DNA of 64,000 nt from JAJXTN01 sp038230895 (GCA_038230895.1 JBBRMJ010000005.1:1-64000), one strand, 5' to 3'; numbered from the stretch's first letter, positions 7,656 through 15,107 are shown. A program made the numbers and translations. Notes: generated from the sequence alone by a model not told the origin.

Positions 7656-7690
7656 ATAAAAAGTCCAAGTTTCGGCTTGGACTTTTTACT
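7656..7690. terminator. Bidirectional terminator after tRNA-Pro
   Basis: AAAAAGTCCAAG / CTTGGACTTTTT with a 6-nt loop. On the plus strand it ends tRNA-Pro; on the minus strand it lies 3 nt beyond the ncRNA at 7692-7836. Confidence 0.9.
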
Positions 7691-7691
7691 T

Positions 7692-7836
7692 GGTGTCGGG
7701 TACCGGGTTTGATCACCTGAGGGATCCCAGGTGGGTGCTCTCATCTGCTGACCACGGTCAACGGCTTGTTGAGCTCCCTAATGATTAGTATCAGATAATC
7801 ATTCGCCCGGCGGGGAGGTTTGACGCTCTACCCGAC
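7692..7836 (-). ncRNA. Candidate novel ~145-nt structured RNA with own promoter and terminator
   Basis: On the minus strand GTCGGGTA at the 5' end pairs perfectly with TACCCGAC at the 3' end, followed by ACCA. Inside are CCGGG/CCCGG, an ATGATTA/TAATCAT hairpin, GACC/GGTC within GGGAGCTC/GAGCACCC, and CACCTG/CAGGTG. A pseudoknot CTCCC/GGGAG is possible. The promoter TTGCCA-N18-TATACT is placed so that transcription starts at the first G of the closing stem, and a terminator follows. The paired ends plus ACCA look tRNA-like, but no T-arm or anticodon arm is present. No known class recognised. Confidence 0.6.
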
Positions 7837-7840
7837 TCTC

Positions 7841-7870
7841 TTAGTATATCGTCCTGGCAGCGCTTATGGC
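7841..7870 (-). promoter_or_regulatory. Promoter of the candidate ncRNA
   Basis: Minus strand: TTGCCA, 18-nt spacer, TATACT. The -35 lies within the last codons of the site-2 protease gene. Confidence 0.55.
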
Positions 7871-8481
7871 AAAAGATTCAAAACCGACTGGTTGAGACTG
7901 AGTAGGAAACCACCCAGACCAGCGCTCAGGACCAACGCAAAGATCACGAATAGGCCGTAAGGTTCAATGGTTCGCATCACTTCCTGGAGTGGCTCCGGTG
8001 CGACGGCATAGAGTACGCGTGAACCATCCAGCGGTGGGATGGGTAGCAAGTTGAAGACAAACAATGCCACGTTCAATTCGGTGAAGACAGTAAAGGCGTC
8101 GCTCCAGAAGGTCTGCCCGGGCAAGACATGATTGACTAGCACGCCACCGATAATTGCCAGTAACAGATTAGAAAATGGGCCAGCGGCGGCAATCATGGCT
8201 GCACCAAATTCATCGAACTTCACCCGATCCGGATTGAATGGCACCGGCTTGGCGGCCAGAATCGGCGCATGGAAAATCAGTATCGTGATGATCGGTAAGA
8301 TGACCGTCATGAAGGGATCAACATGTTTGAGCGGATTGAGCGTCAATCTTCCCTGTTCCTGCGCCGTACTATCACCTAAAAGATGCCCGACATACGCGTG
8401 CATAAATTCGTGAATGACGAGCGACACGATAATGGAAACGATGACGACGATGATGTAGGTCAGGTTGATGGAATCTGTCAT
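7864..8481 (-). CDS. Site-2 protease family protein (M50 metalloprotease)
   Basis: 205 residues, about five membrane segments. Zinc-binding HEFMH lies in the first helix (about 24-28), and the second motif NLLPIPPLDGSR lies near 150, so all catalytic ligands are present. These intramembrane proteases cut membrane-embedded substrates; here the protein is minimal, without a PDZ domain. TATAAT lies 8 nt before the ATG and no Shine-Dalgarno is seen. Substrate unknown. Confidence 0.9.
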   Translation of the reverse strand: MTDSINLTYIIVVIVSIIVSLVIHEFMHAYVGHLLGDSTAQEQGRLTLNPLKHVDPFMTVILPIITILIFHAPILAAKPVPFNPDRVKFDEFGAAMIAAAGPFSNLLLAIIGGVLVNHVLPGQTFWSDAFTVFTELNVALFVFNLLPIPPLDGSRVLYAVAPEPLQEVMRTIEPYGLFVIFALVLSAGLGGFLLSLNQSVLNLLP

Positions 8482-8506
8482 TGGCGTTAATTATACCATT
8501 GCAGTG

Positions 8507-8535
8507 TTGACTTTGACGGCCAAAATCGCTACAAT
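8507..8535 (+). promoter_or_regulatory. Promoter of rpmB
   Basis: TTGACT (8507-8512), exact 17-nt spacer, TACAAT (8530-8535). The leader of about 85 nt includes REP copy 2. Confidence 0.8.
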
Positions 8536-8575
8536 AACAGATTGAAATGGAATGCTCCTCAAGGAACACGAAATA

Positions 8576-8607
8576 AAGGTTTGGGTCCCAGCCTACGCTG
8601 GGATGAC
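8576..8607 (-). repeat. REP-like palindromic element, copy 2 (inverted)
   Basis: GGTTTGGGTCCCAGCC then TACGCTGGGATGAC: the reverse orientation of the 5582 element, one substitution in the core. It lies in the rpmB 5' leader. A weaker relative (GATCCAGCTTAAGCTGGTGA) follows rpmB at 8846. Confidence 0.7.
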
Positions 8608-8626
8608 TGGCCAATAAGGATACGAT

Positions 8627-8833
8627 ATGCAGAAATGTGAACTCACCGGCAAAGGCAAGCAGTATGGCAGCAATGTCAGCTTCTCGCAGCGCCACACCAA
8701 GAAAGTCTGGAAGCCTAATCTTCAGACCAAGACTTTCATGGTCGACGGCAAAAAAGTCACCATGAAACTCAGCACGCAAGCTATCCGCACCCTCAAGAAA
8801 AAGGGTCTGATGACCCCTGTTCCAGTCAAGTAA
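8627..8833 (+). CDS. rpmB: 50S ribosomal protein L28
   Basis: 68 residues beginning MQKCELTGKGKQYG, with the L28 pattern VSFSQRHTKKVWKPNLQ. AAGGA lies 8 nt before the start. The first Cys is kept, but the full four-Cys zinc set of some L28 proteins is absent. Monocistronic with its own promoter and a modest terminator at 8882-8906. Confidence 0.95.
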   Translation: MQKCELTGKGKQYGSNVSFSQRHTKKVWKPNLQTKTFMVDGKKVTMKLSTQAIRTLKKKGLMTPVPVK

Positions 8834-8881
8834 ATACACTTTCCTGATCCAGCTTAAGCTGGTGACTCAACCAAAAGATAT

Positions 8882-8906
8882 GAAGCGCTCTCGGGCACTT
8901 CTTTTT
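8882..8906 (+). terminator. Probable terminator of rpmB
   Basis: GAAG-GC / GC-CTTC stem with one mismatch, followed by TTTTT. It abuts the stop of the convergent MBL gene. Confidence 0.55.
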
Positions 8907-9528
8907 AAGACTTTTCGAGAATGACCAGCTGTGTGACGTCGCTAAGCTCACCAGGCTTGAGGCGGAGCTTGGCAACAGTTTCCTTGGGCTCCATGCCAAG
9001 TTCTTTGAGGGCGTCGGCTAAAGTCTGCTGCGGTACAGGGAAATTGAAGGCTTTATCAGCATAGTGTGTGGGTACGACCAACTTGGGTTCGACATCCTTG
9101 ATTAGTTTGAGGGCGCCAACAGGGTCAACTGTGTAGCCATTGCCTCCAACGGGCACGACCATCACGTCGACAACACCGATGTCCTCGAGCTCGCTCTCAC
9201 TCAATTGCGGGTAGATATGCCCGGTGATCAAGACACTAAAGTCACCGGCGACGAGCTTGAAGAGTGTCGCGTGCTTCACACCCTTTTCATCAATATGCGC
9301 CTGGGCAGCCAAACCGACCATGGAAATATCACTGACTTCATACTCGCCAGGCCCATCAAGCGTTAGGCGGGCTGGGTTGCCGGCAGCGTGGCGAGAGGTG
9401 AATAAGGCAACGTCATCGGCCTTCAAGATACCCTTGGCACCCAATTCAGCCAGGTTATCGTCGATTATCACCCGCTGGCCCTTATAGGTCACTGCCACAC
9501 AGTTAGCACCGTAGAATTGCACATCCAT
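8905..9528 (-). CDS. Metallo-beta-lactamase-fold protein, catalytic His motif degenerate
   Basis: 207 residues resembling UPF0173/UlaG-like MBL proteins: the N-terminal pattern VQFYGANCVAVTYKGQRVIIDDN and the C-terminal VVPTHYADKAFNFP are clear. The usual HxHxDH is missing; the equivalent place reads SRHAAGNPA. A hydrolase role is therefore doubtful. GGGAG precedes the start. It starts 10 nt after the stop of the winged-helix gene, so they probably share an mRNA. Confidence 0.75.
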   Translation of the reverse strand: MDVQFYGANCVAVTYKGQRVIIDDNLAELGAKGILKADDVALFTSRHAAGNPARLTLDGPGEYEVSDISMVGLAAQAHIDEKGVKHATLFKLVAGDFSVLITGHIYPQLSESELEDIGVVDVMVVPVGGNGYTVDPVGALKLIKDVEPKLVVPTHYADKAFNFPVPQQTLADALKELGMEPKETVAKLRLKPGELSDVTQLVILEKS

Positions 9529-9538
9529 CTCGAACTCC

Positions 9539-10144
9539 CTACTCTTCTTCTAACAAGTTATGTAAATCAACTAAAACCTGCTTCTTCGCCTGGGCGATCG
9601 ACACCGCAAAGCGGTCTCGTATCTGTTGGCGGTATTGAAAATCAGGCAAACTCATCACCGTGTAACGGATACTTTTGTTCTCTTTGGCCTCGAGAACCTC
9701 GACATATTTCTGGAGCGCGTTGGTATTGACCTCCCCGACGATGAACAAATCAACACCGGCAGTCTCGTCACGAGTAAACTGTCCTGTATACACTGCCAGG
9801 TCAATGTGACCCACGGCTTTCAAATCATGCTCAACTGGTTCCCCGTCGTCAGTCACTGCCGTCGTTTTCTTGGAGATAGTCTTCTTAATGCCACCACCAA
9901 AAATTTCCTGCAGTGGCGTGTAGTACTCGTACTTTTGATTGACTTCATAATACAGTCGGTTGTTGGTGTTCTCGGACGTGATGATGCCGATGCTGAGTAA
10001 ATTGCTGAGTTCACGTCGCACTGAGTTAATCTGCTCATCGATCTTCCGCGTAATCTCTCGAACGTAAAATGAACGGTTGGTATTGCTATAGAAGAGCTGT
10101 AAAAGCTTCACACGTGTTTTGGACCCAAAGAGTTGCTCAATCAT
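9539..10144 (-). CDS. Winged-helix transcriptional regulator
   Basis: 201 residues. The N-terminal ~80 (LFGSKTRVKLLQLFYSNTNRSFYVREITRKI...INSVRRELSNLLSIGII) form an ArsR/MarR-like winged helix in which the recognition helix is INSVRRELSNL. The rest is unassigned. TACAAT (10151-10156) lies exactly 6 nt before the ATG with no Shine-Dalgarno, so the mRNA is probably leaderless. Targets unknown; co-transcription with the MBL gene is likely. Confidence 0.75.
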   Translation of the reverse strand: MIEQLFGSKTRVKLLQLFYSNTNRSFYVREITRKIDEQINSVRRELSNLLSIGIITSENTNNRLYYEVNQKYEYYTPLQEIFGGGIKKTISKKTTAVTDDGEPVEHDLKAVGHIDLAVYTGQFTRDETAGVDLFIVGEVNTNALQKYVEVLEAKENKSIRYTVMSLPDFQYRQQIRDRFAVSIAQAKKQVLVDLHNLLEEE

Positions 10145-10180
10145 GCTTCCATTGTAACAAGCAATGACTCAAAGCCAAAT

Positions 10181-11056
10181 CTATTTGTCCAAAGATGTTG
10201 TGACAAACTCAGCAGCATTTGTCGAATTAACAGGGGTATCGAACCAATGAATACTTTTATTCCGCTTAAACCAGGTCCGCTGCCGCTTTGCTAAATCCTG
10301 GGTCGCCTTGATGATTTTAGCTCGGGTTTTCTCATGACTTTGCGTATCCAAAAAGTGCCCTTTCCACTGGGCGTAGCCCACACCCTTCAATGCTTCACAG
10401 TCCCAGCCATAACGCTCGGCCAAACCCGCAACCTCAGCTTCGAGGCCAGCTGCCAGCATGGCATCGACGCGTTGTTCTATACGTTTATGCAGAGTATCAC
10501 GCTCAACCTTTAAGCCGATTATTACGGTATTCGGTCGTAGGTTTTGTCTGGTTGGTTGAGCGCCGTTCGTTTCAATTAATCGAATTAACCGGCGTTTATT
10601 GCCGGTGTCGATGTCACCAAGTTCGATCCCCCGCTCCGCGATAGCCTCGAGCAACTGCCCATTAGTCATACCATTAAACACTTCCCGCTCAGCCCGGTCG
10701 CCCTCAGCCAAGAAGCCAAAATCATAAATCACCCCGTCGATATATAAGCCGGTTCCACCGACGAGAATAGGTAATTTACCTCTCTTAGTAACCTCATCTA
10801 TAGCCTCATTAGCCAATCGTTTAAACACTGCGGCGGTGAAATCCTCATCCGGCCCGGCCACATCCAATACATGGTGTCGGACCAGCGCTAATTCTGCAGC
10901 CGTCGGCTTGGCCGTGCCAATATTCACCTCCCGCCGTACCGTCCAGCTGTCAGCACAGATCAATTCACCATCAAGCTTTTGAGCTAGTTTTAAGGCCAAC
11001 GCTGATTTACCCGAAGCCGTCTCGCCAACGATCACTAACAGTGGTGGATTAGTCAT
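10181..11056 (-). CDS. miaA: tRNA dimethylallyltransferase
   Basis: 291 residues. Adds an isopentenyl group to A37 of tRNAs reading UNN codons. P-loop GETASGKSALALKLA starts near residue 11; DSWTVRREVNIGTAKPT near 36-52 corresponds to the DSMQVYRGMDIGTAK motif with several changes; VGGTGLYI near 99 is conserved. Catalytic Asp of the DS motif is kept. It overlaps the upstream alkyltransferase-like gene by 8 bp. Confidence 0.93.
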   Translation of the reverse strand: MTNPPLLVIVGETASGKSALALKLAQKLDGELICADSWTVRREVNIGTAKPTAAELALVRHHVLDVAGPDEDFTAAVFKRLANEAIDEVTKRGKLPILVGGTGLYIDGVIYDFGFLAEGDRAEREVFNGMTNGQLLEAIAERGIELGDIDTGNKRRLIRLIETNGAQPTRQNLRPNTVIIGLKVERDTLHKRIEQRVDAMLAAGLEAEVAGLAERYGWDCEALKGVGYAQWKGHFLDTQSHEKTRAKIIKATQDLAKRQRTWFKRNKSIHWFDTPVNSTNAAEFVTTSLDK

Positions 11057-11405
11057 CCAGCAGCCTCAATTGTGGATCTGAGGGAGGATGTCCTTCCGGC
11101 CACCACAATAACTTCGCAACGTCGACTTTATAATCTTCATTAACCTTTACCCCTTCAGCTTGCAATACCTGGGCGTGTCCCGACCAGCCACCGGGATAAC
11201 CACTGGCCAGCCCGCCCTGCTTGTTCACCACCCGTTGCCACGGCAATTTCGGATCACCAAAGTGCGCGATACCCCCGACAATCCTGGCCGCCCGGGCATT
11301 CCCGCACAGTGCCGCCAACTGCCCATAAGTCATCACCCTCCCCTTGGGAATCTGCTTCACCACCGCCTCCACCCGCTCCTTAAATAAGCTCTCAGCGCTG
11401 CGCAT
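11049..11405 (-). CDS. Alkyltransferase-like protein (ATL; MGMT fold, Cys replaced by Trp)
   Basis: 118 residues, the C-terminal DNA-binding domain of O6-alkylguanine-DNA alkyltransferase. Where MGMT has PCHRV this protein has PWQRV, so the alkyl-accepting cysteine is a tryptophan, as in ATL proteins that flag alkylated guanine for repair. The helix-turn-helix region (RVMTYGQLAALCGNARAARIVGGI) is intact. It lies 2 nt after thrS and overlaps miaA, giving a thrS-atl-miaA order. Confidence 0.9.
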   Translation of the reverse strand: MRSAESLFKERVEAVVKQIPKGRVMTYGQLAALCGNARAARIVGGIAHFGDPKLPWQRVVNKQGGLASGYPGGWSGHAQVLQAEGVKVNEDYKVDVAKLLWWPEGHPPSDPQLRLLDD

Positions 11406-11407
11406 AT

Positions 11408-13261
11408 TTACCCTTGCAGCGAGGTCTTTTGGACGCGACTGGTGGCTTCGTGAGCAACGGTTTTCAGGAACTCGTCGATGCCAATTGCTTGTGATTCGGG
11501 CTGGACCGTCATATCTTTGCGGATTCGCGGTACCACTTCCCCGCCACTGATCTCTTTTTCGCCGACCACAATGGTGTAGGGGACCTTGGCGATCTCGGCG
11601 GCCCGGATTTTCTTGCCAACCGATTCATTAGTATTGTCTATCGTCAGTCGCAGGCCCAAAGCAGTGGCCTTCCATGCCACTTCATCAGCGAATTTGACGG
11701 TCGCTTCTTCCTGATTAACAGAGATGAGACGGATTTGCTCTGGTGCGACCCAGACCGGGAACTTACCGGCGGTGTGCTCGATATAGACTGACAAAAAGCG
11801 CTCGATCGATCCCAGCAGGGCACAATGAATCATCACCGGTTGCTGCTTGGACCCATCCTCGGCAATGTACTCCAAGCCAAAACGTTCCGGCTGCACGAAG
11901 TCTAATTGGACGGTAGCTAATTGGTGCTCACGGCCGATGGCATCGGTCACCATAAAATCGATTTTAGGCCCGTAGAAGGCGGCTTCACCGGTCTGCTCAA
12001 AGTAGTTCAGGTTATTCGCAATCACGGCATTCTTCAGCTGCTCCTGAGCACTCGCCCATAGCTCTGGCGACCCCAGATAGGCGTCAGTGTCATCGCGATA
12101 CGATAATCGCACTCGCAGATCCATACCAACCGTGGCGTATAGCTCGTTAGCAGCCGCCAATAAGATATTAATCTCCTGCTCAATCTGGTCATTACGGCAG
12201 AAAACGTGGCTATCGTCTTGGGTCAGTGCCCTGACGCGGCTCAAGCCACCGAGTTCACCAGTCTTCTCATCACGATAATCAGTGGTCGTCTCCAGATAGC
12301 GCACCGGCAAATCACGGTAAGATCTCGGCTGTGAAGCATAAATCCGAGTGTGGTGTGGACAATTCATAGGCTTCATGACCAGTTCGTCACTGGTCTCCTG
12401 ACTTTTGACCAGAAAGAGCTCATCGCCAAACTTCGCCCAGTGTCCGCTGGCCTCATAGAGATCTTTCTTGGTAATGTGGGGTGTCCAGACTTTCTGGAAA
12501 CCAGAACGCTGCCGTAACAGATTAGAAAAGTTAGCAACCTCGTCGCGCAAGATTGTCCCGCGTGGTGTAAACATTGGCAACCCTGAGCCAACCATATCCG
12601 ATAGGACGAACAGGTCTAGCTCCTGTCCCAGTTTGCGGTGATCCCGCTTCTTGGCCTCCTCCAGCATGTCCAAGTGGATGCGTAAATATTTGGGGTTCGC
12701 GAACGCTAAGCCGTAAATACGCTGCATCTGGGCGTTCTTCTCATTCCCCCGCCAATACGCCCCACTGACCCGGTGCAGTTTGAAGGCACCAACTTTGCCG
12801 GTCGACTCAACATGCGGCCCCCGACAGAGGTCAGTAAAGTCACCATCCTTATAGAATGAGACATTCTCGACAGCGCCATCACCGTCAGCGACCGTGCCCA
12901 GCTCAGCGGCGTTCAAATCCTTAGCCACGGTGGTGCCAGAGCGTTTCAGGTCATTCAATAACTCTTCTTTATAGGGCTGCTTGGCCTCCTGGGCCCATTG
13001 GATAGCTTCATCAATCGGCTTTTCAAAGCGCTCAAACGGTAGATTACTCTCGATAACCTTAGCCATTTCGGCCTCAATCTTCGGGAAGTCCTCCTCAGAG
13101 ATCTTCACCTCTGGACCGAGGTCAATATCATAATAAAAGCCACTGTCGACCACTGGTCCCACGCCGAATTTAGCCTCTGGCCAGAGGTGTTGCACGGCCG
13201 TGGCCAAGATGTGCGCCAATGAATGCCGCATCGCGTATAGTTGATCGTCTTGCTCTGCCAT
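11408..13261 (-). CDS. thrS: Threonine--tRNA ligase lacking the TGS domain
   Basis: 617 residues. The protein starts almost directly at the editing domain (MRHSLAHILATAVQHLWPE from residue 11), so the N-terminal TGS domain of most ThrS is absent. The class II catalytic core has the zinc Cys in MKPMNCPHHTRIY and the R in RYLETTTDYRDEK; the anticodon domain ends the protein (NESVGKKIRAAEIAKVPY). AAGGAG precedes the ATG. A T-box leader lies upstream. Confidence 0.95.
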   Translation of the reverse strand: MAEQDDQLYAMRHSLAHILATAVQHLWPEAKFGVGPVVDSGFYYDIDLGPEVKISEEDFPKIEAEMAKVIESNLPFERFEKPIDEAIQWAQEAKQPYKEELLNDLKRSGTTVAKDLNAAELGTVADGDGAVENVSFYKDGDFTDLCRGPHVESTGKVGAFKLHRVSGAYWRGNEKNAQMQRIYGLAFANPKYLRIHLDMLEEAKKRDHRKLGQELDLFVLSDMVGSGLPMFTPRGTILRDEVANFSNLLRQRSGFQKVWTPHITKKDLYEASGHWAKFGDELFLVKSQETSDELVMKPMNCPHHTRIYASQPRSYRDLPVRYLETTTDYRDEKTGELGGLSRVRALTQDDSHVFCRNDQIEQEINILLAAANELYATVGMDLRVRLSYRDDTDAYLGSPELWASAQEQLKNAVIANNLNYFEQTGEAAFYGPKIDFMVTDAIGREHQLATVQLDFVQPERFGLEYIAEDGSKQQPVMIHCALLGSIERFLSVYIEHTAGKFPVWVAPEQIRLISVNQEEATVKFADEVAWKATALGLRLTIDNTNESVGKKIRAAEIAKVPYTIVVGEKEISGGEVVPRIRKDMTVQPESQAIGIDEFLKTVAHEATSRVQKTSLQG

Positions 13262-13280
13262 GATAACTCCTTATATATAA

Positions 13281-13333
13281 GAAAAGACGCTCAAGGTTCA
13301 GTACTCTCGCAATGTACTTAACTCTCAAGCGTC
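13281..13333 (-). terminator. T-box terminator hairpin
   Basis: GACGCTTGAG pairs with TTGAGCGTC around inner pairs AGTAC/GTACT, ending TTTTC on the minus strand, between the T-box bulge and thrS. Confidence 0.8.
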
Positions 13334-13510
13334 CGGGTCCTGCTTCTCAGGAGGTTCCACCTAGACTTTTACTCTTGCGACTTGTCGTTTCGTCAGTCGT
13401 CGCCACACCTACGGAGCTCGATGGTTGGTGAGACCACGTCATCGCTCATTTCCAGCATAACACCTATCAAGCCGCTTTTAAAGTCAGCCAGCATTGTACG
13501 ACCTCCCGAT
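13281..13510 (-). promoter_or_regulatory. T-box riboswitch controlling thrS
   Basis: On the minus strand the antiterminator has the canonical 7-nt bulge TGGAACC (13353-13359) inside GG/CC, followed by TCCTG/CAGGA. TGGA pairs with a tRNA 3' end UCCA, i.e. discriminator U, as expected for tRNA-Thr. A 20-bp-class terminator hairpin with TTTTC lies directly downstream (13281-13333), 20 nt before thrS. Candidate threonine specifier codons ACC lie at 13427-13429 and 13423-13425 in the stem I region. Uncharged tRNA-Thr should stabilise the antiterminator. Confidence 0.8.
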
Positions 13511-13539
13511 TGTCGACTAAAAAGGCATGACAGTACTCA

Positions 13540-13658
13540 GCAACGCTCTGTTTGTGTGCAGTTTGGGATGGAAATCGAGCACCGAAGCACAGCGTACTTA
13601 AGGTACGTGAGGATCGGAGCGCAGGTTGATGCCCAAAATGTGCCAAACAGTGCGTTGC
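13540..13658 (-). repeat. Large-hairpin element, copy 1 (thrS leader)
   Basis: Arms of about 55 nt: GCAACGC-CTGTTTG pairs with CAAACAG-GCGTTGC at the base, and CGTAC/GTACG at the tip (13593-13607). The 3'-arm motif AATGTGCCA and 5'-arm motif GTGCAGTTTGGG are shared with copies at 49763, 54755 and 59025. It lies between a terminator-like hairpin and the T-box. Confidence 0.75.
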
Positions 13659-13675
13659 GCCCACAAACAAAGAAA

Positions 13676-13718
13676 AAGGATCAAATGGTCTCGCAATCCA
13701 TTCGATCCTTTCTCCGTC
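13676..13718 (-). terminator. Terminator-like hairpin upstream of the T-box
   Basis: AAAGGATCGAATGG pairs with CCATTTGATCCTT, then TTTTTC on the minus strand. If the TATAAT at 13792-13797 starts the thrS transcript, this is a first attenuation point, or the end of a short separate RNA. Confidence 0.65.
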
Positions 13719-13791
13719 TTCCCCGCTTCCCGGCGGGATAAAACATTCTCGACAAAACTTCGCCTCGACTGACTACTATAGCAAGGTTAGT

Positions 13792-13820
13792 ATTATAAGG
13801 CTAGCCTATTTATGCTGTAT
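13792..13820 (-). promoter_or_regulatory. Probable promoter of the thrS leader
   Basis: TATAAT on the minus strand (13797-13792) with a poor -35. It would give a leader of about 520 nt holding two terminator hairpins, the large hairpin and the T-box. Confidence 0.45.
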
Positions 13821-13944
13821 TTCCTACATTCCCACATGGGGATAACTCAGTTTGCTTTATACCCTACCTGACGTTAAGTCGTAATATCTCAGGAAGGGCT
13901 TCAATTAATAGATGACTACCGGTATAATCTGAGGGGTAGGATTT

Positions 13945-14021
13945 GGGCGATTAGCTCATTTGGCTAGAGCGCCACATTGACGTTGTGGAGGTGAAAGGTT
14001 CGAATCCTTTATCGCCCACCA
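13945..14021 (+). tRNA. tRNA-Val (GAC)
   Basis: GGGCGAT pairs with ATCGCCC, CCA encoded, T-loop GGTTCGAATCC, anticodon loop TTGACGT. Promoter TTCAAT-N17-TATAAT (13900-13928). Confidence 0.95.
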
Positions 14022-14143
14022 AATTTTTACAACTTCGGTCAGAATCAGTATTTACCGTTCTTTGAGGCACACTTCGTTCGTGTCGACAGCAACAGCCCAC
14101 TGGGCTGTTCTGGGTTCGAATCCTTTATCGCCCACCAAATTTT
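13997..14143 (+). repeat. 31-bp direct repeat of the tRNA-Val 3' end (possible att remnant)
   Basis: Bases 13997-14027 (T-arm, acceptor 3' strand, CCA and AAATTTT) recur exactly at 14113-14143. The 85 bp between hold hairpins (AACAGCCC/GGGCTGTT) but no tRNA 5' half. Direct repeats of a tRNA 3' end are the footprint of integrase-mediated insertion; here almost everything between has gone. Confidence 0.7.
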
Positions 14144-14235
14144 ATAAGTATTCCACACAATTGCCTCGACTATATGTTGGGGCATTTCTCTTAATATGAC
14201 CTCTGTTAATAAGCACTAGCATTTATCCCATAGTA

Positions 14236-14264
14236 TTGACTGGCATGTTTATCCTTGGTACTAT
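14236..14264 (+). promoter_or_regulatory. Strong sigma-70-type promoter
   Basis: TTGACT (14236-14241), 17-nt spacer, TACTAT (14259-14264). It points toward nrdR, 290 bp downstream, and would make RNA antisense to the 23S-like remnant. Confidence 0.55.
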
Positions 14265-14267
14265 GAT

Positions 14268-14470
14268 TCGGTTAATTAGGAAGTTTTGGTATTAGTACAG
14301 CTAGCGCCTTAGATGCCTTTCACCTGTTCTACGAAGAGCTGATCTCCGTCAAACCAGCCAACAATCGCATTCGTAGACTGCGCACCAGCGGCCCTTCAAG
14401 CAAGTAGTACCCCCTCAGCCGCGGGTCGCACAATCCAGTTACCCCTGTAACTTCTCACAAATCACCAGAA
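14268..14470 (-). pseudogene. Decayed 23S rRNA 3'-terminal fragment
   Basis: On the minus strand the order of blocks follows the 3' end of bacterial 23S rRNA: GTGAGA-AGTT, GGCTGAGGGGG, GTTGGCTGG, AGGTGAAAGGCATCTAAGG (cf. the universal GAAAGCATCTAAG) and GCTGTACTAATACC (cf. GGTACTAATAG), then AACTTCC...TTAACC. The sarcin-ricin loop (AGTACGAGAGGA) is not conserved and the ~120 nt before the last helix is missing, so it cannot be a functional rRNA. Alignment is by eye and memory. Confidence 0.45.
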
Positions 14471-14551
14471 ATGCCGTCTTGAACGAGTTTTACACGGTTT
14501 TGTATGGGTTTTACACTCGCTTTTTGAACAGCGTTATGACAATATGTAGTC

Positions 14552-14956
14552 ATGGTTTGCATACAATGTGGGCAAAAAACCCAGATTATCAATTCCCGAC
14601 CCCAGTTGCGGTCGAATCAAGTCTGGCGACGCCGGCGCTGCCTGAAATGCCACGCGGTCTTCACGACGGCTGAGATAGCGGATTATGCCGCATCCTGGGC
14701 TGTTACAGCCAAAAGTGGACAGATGACCCCATTTAGCCGCGATAAGCTGCTGCTGAGCCTGCATAGAAGCCTTCAGCACCGCCTTAACGCACTGAACGAC
14801 GCTGCCGCCCTAACTGAAACAATAATCAAGAAGCTTCGGAGCAGCGTCGAAGACGGCACTTTATCCAGTCGAACAATTATTCAGGTCTGCCAAGTGGCCC
14901 TCAACCGCTTCGACAAAGCCGCTAGCGTCCACTACCAAGCCTTCCACCGAAGTTAA
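14552..14956 (+). CDS. nrdR: NrdR-like transcriptional repressor (divergent)
   Basis: 134 residues. N-terminal zinc ribbon MVCIQCG...RRRRCLKCHAVFTTAE keeps all four cysteines and the Arg run; the following ATP-cone-like region (SGQMTPFSRDKLLLSLHRSLQHR) fits NrdR, the (d)ATP-sensing repressor of ribonucleotide reductase genes. The usual C-terminal VAYVRFASVYR appears only as AASVHYQAFHRS. Upstream, TTTTACAC occurs twice (near 14487 and 14509), which might be an operator. No nrd genes lie in the window. Confidence 0.8.
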   Translation: MVCIQCGQKTQIINSRPQLRSNQVWRRRRCLKCHAVFTTAEIADYAASWAVTAKSGQMTPFSRDKLLLSLHRSLQHRLNALNDAAALTETIIKKLRSSVEDGTLSSRTIIQVCQVALNRFDKAASVHYQAFHRS

Positions 14957-14960
14957 AGCT

Positions 14961-15093
14961 TTGTCATCCCAGCGCAGGCTGGGAACCAAACCGGTCTATC
15001 AGTCGTTAGTACTGCTATTTTTGGATTAATAAGCAGTGGGTGCGCTTCTCAGCGCTTGTATTGGTTTAGATTCCAGCCTGCGCTGGGATGACA
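14961..15093. mobile_element. MITE-like element with ~32-bp terminal inverted repeats built of REP units
   Basis: The left end TGTCATCCCAGCGCAGGCTG...AACCAAACC and the right end are near-perfect inverted copies, enclosing ~65 bp with no ORF. The ends match the single REP units at 5582 and 8576. It fills the gap between the convergent nrdR and glycosyltransferase genes and could terminate both. Confidence 0.65.
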
Positions 15094-15107
15094 GTGTCAA
15101 GAACGTC

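Noticed and set aside
7692..7836. tRNA or tRNA-Sec reading of the candidate ncRNA
   Set aside because: Acceptor-like stem and ACCA are present, but there is no T-loop GTTCRA and no anticodon arm.
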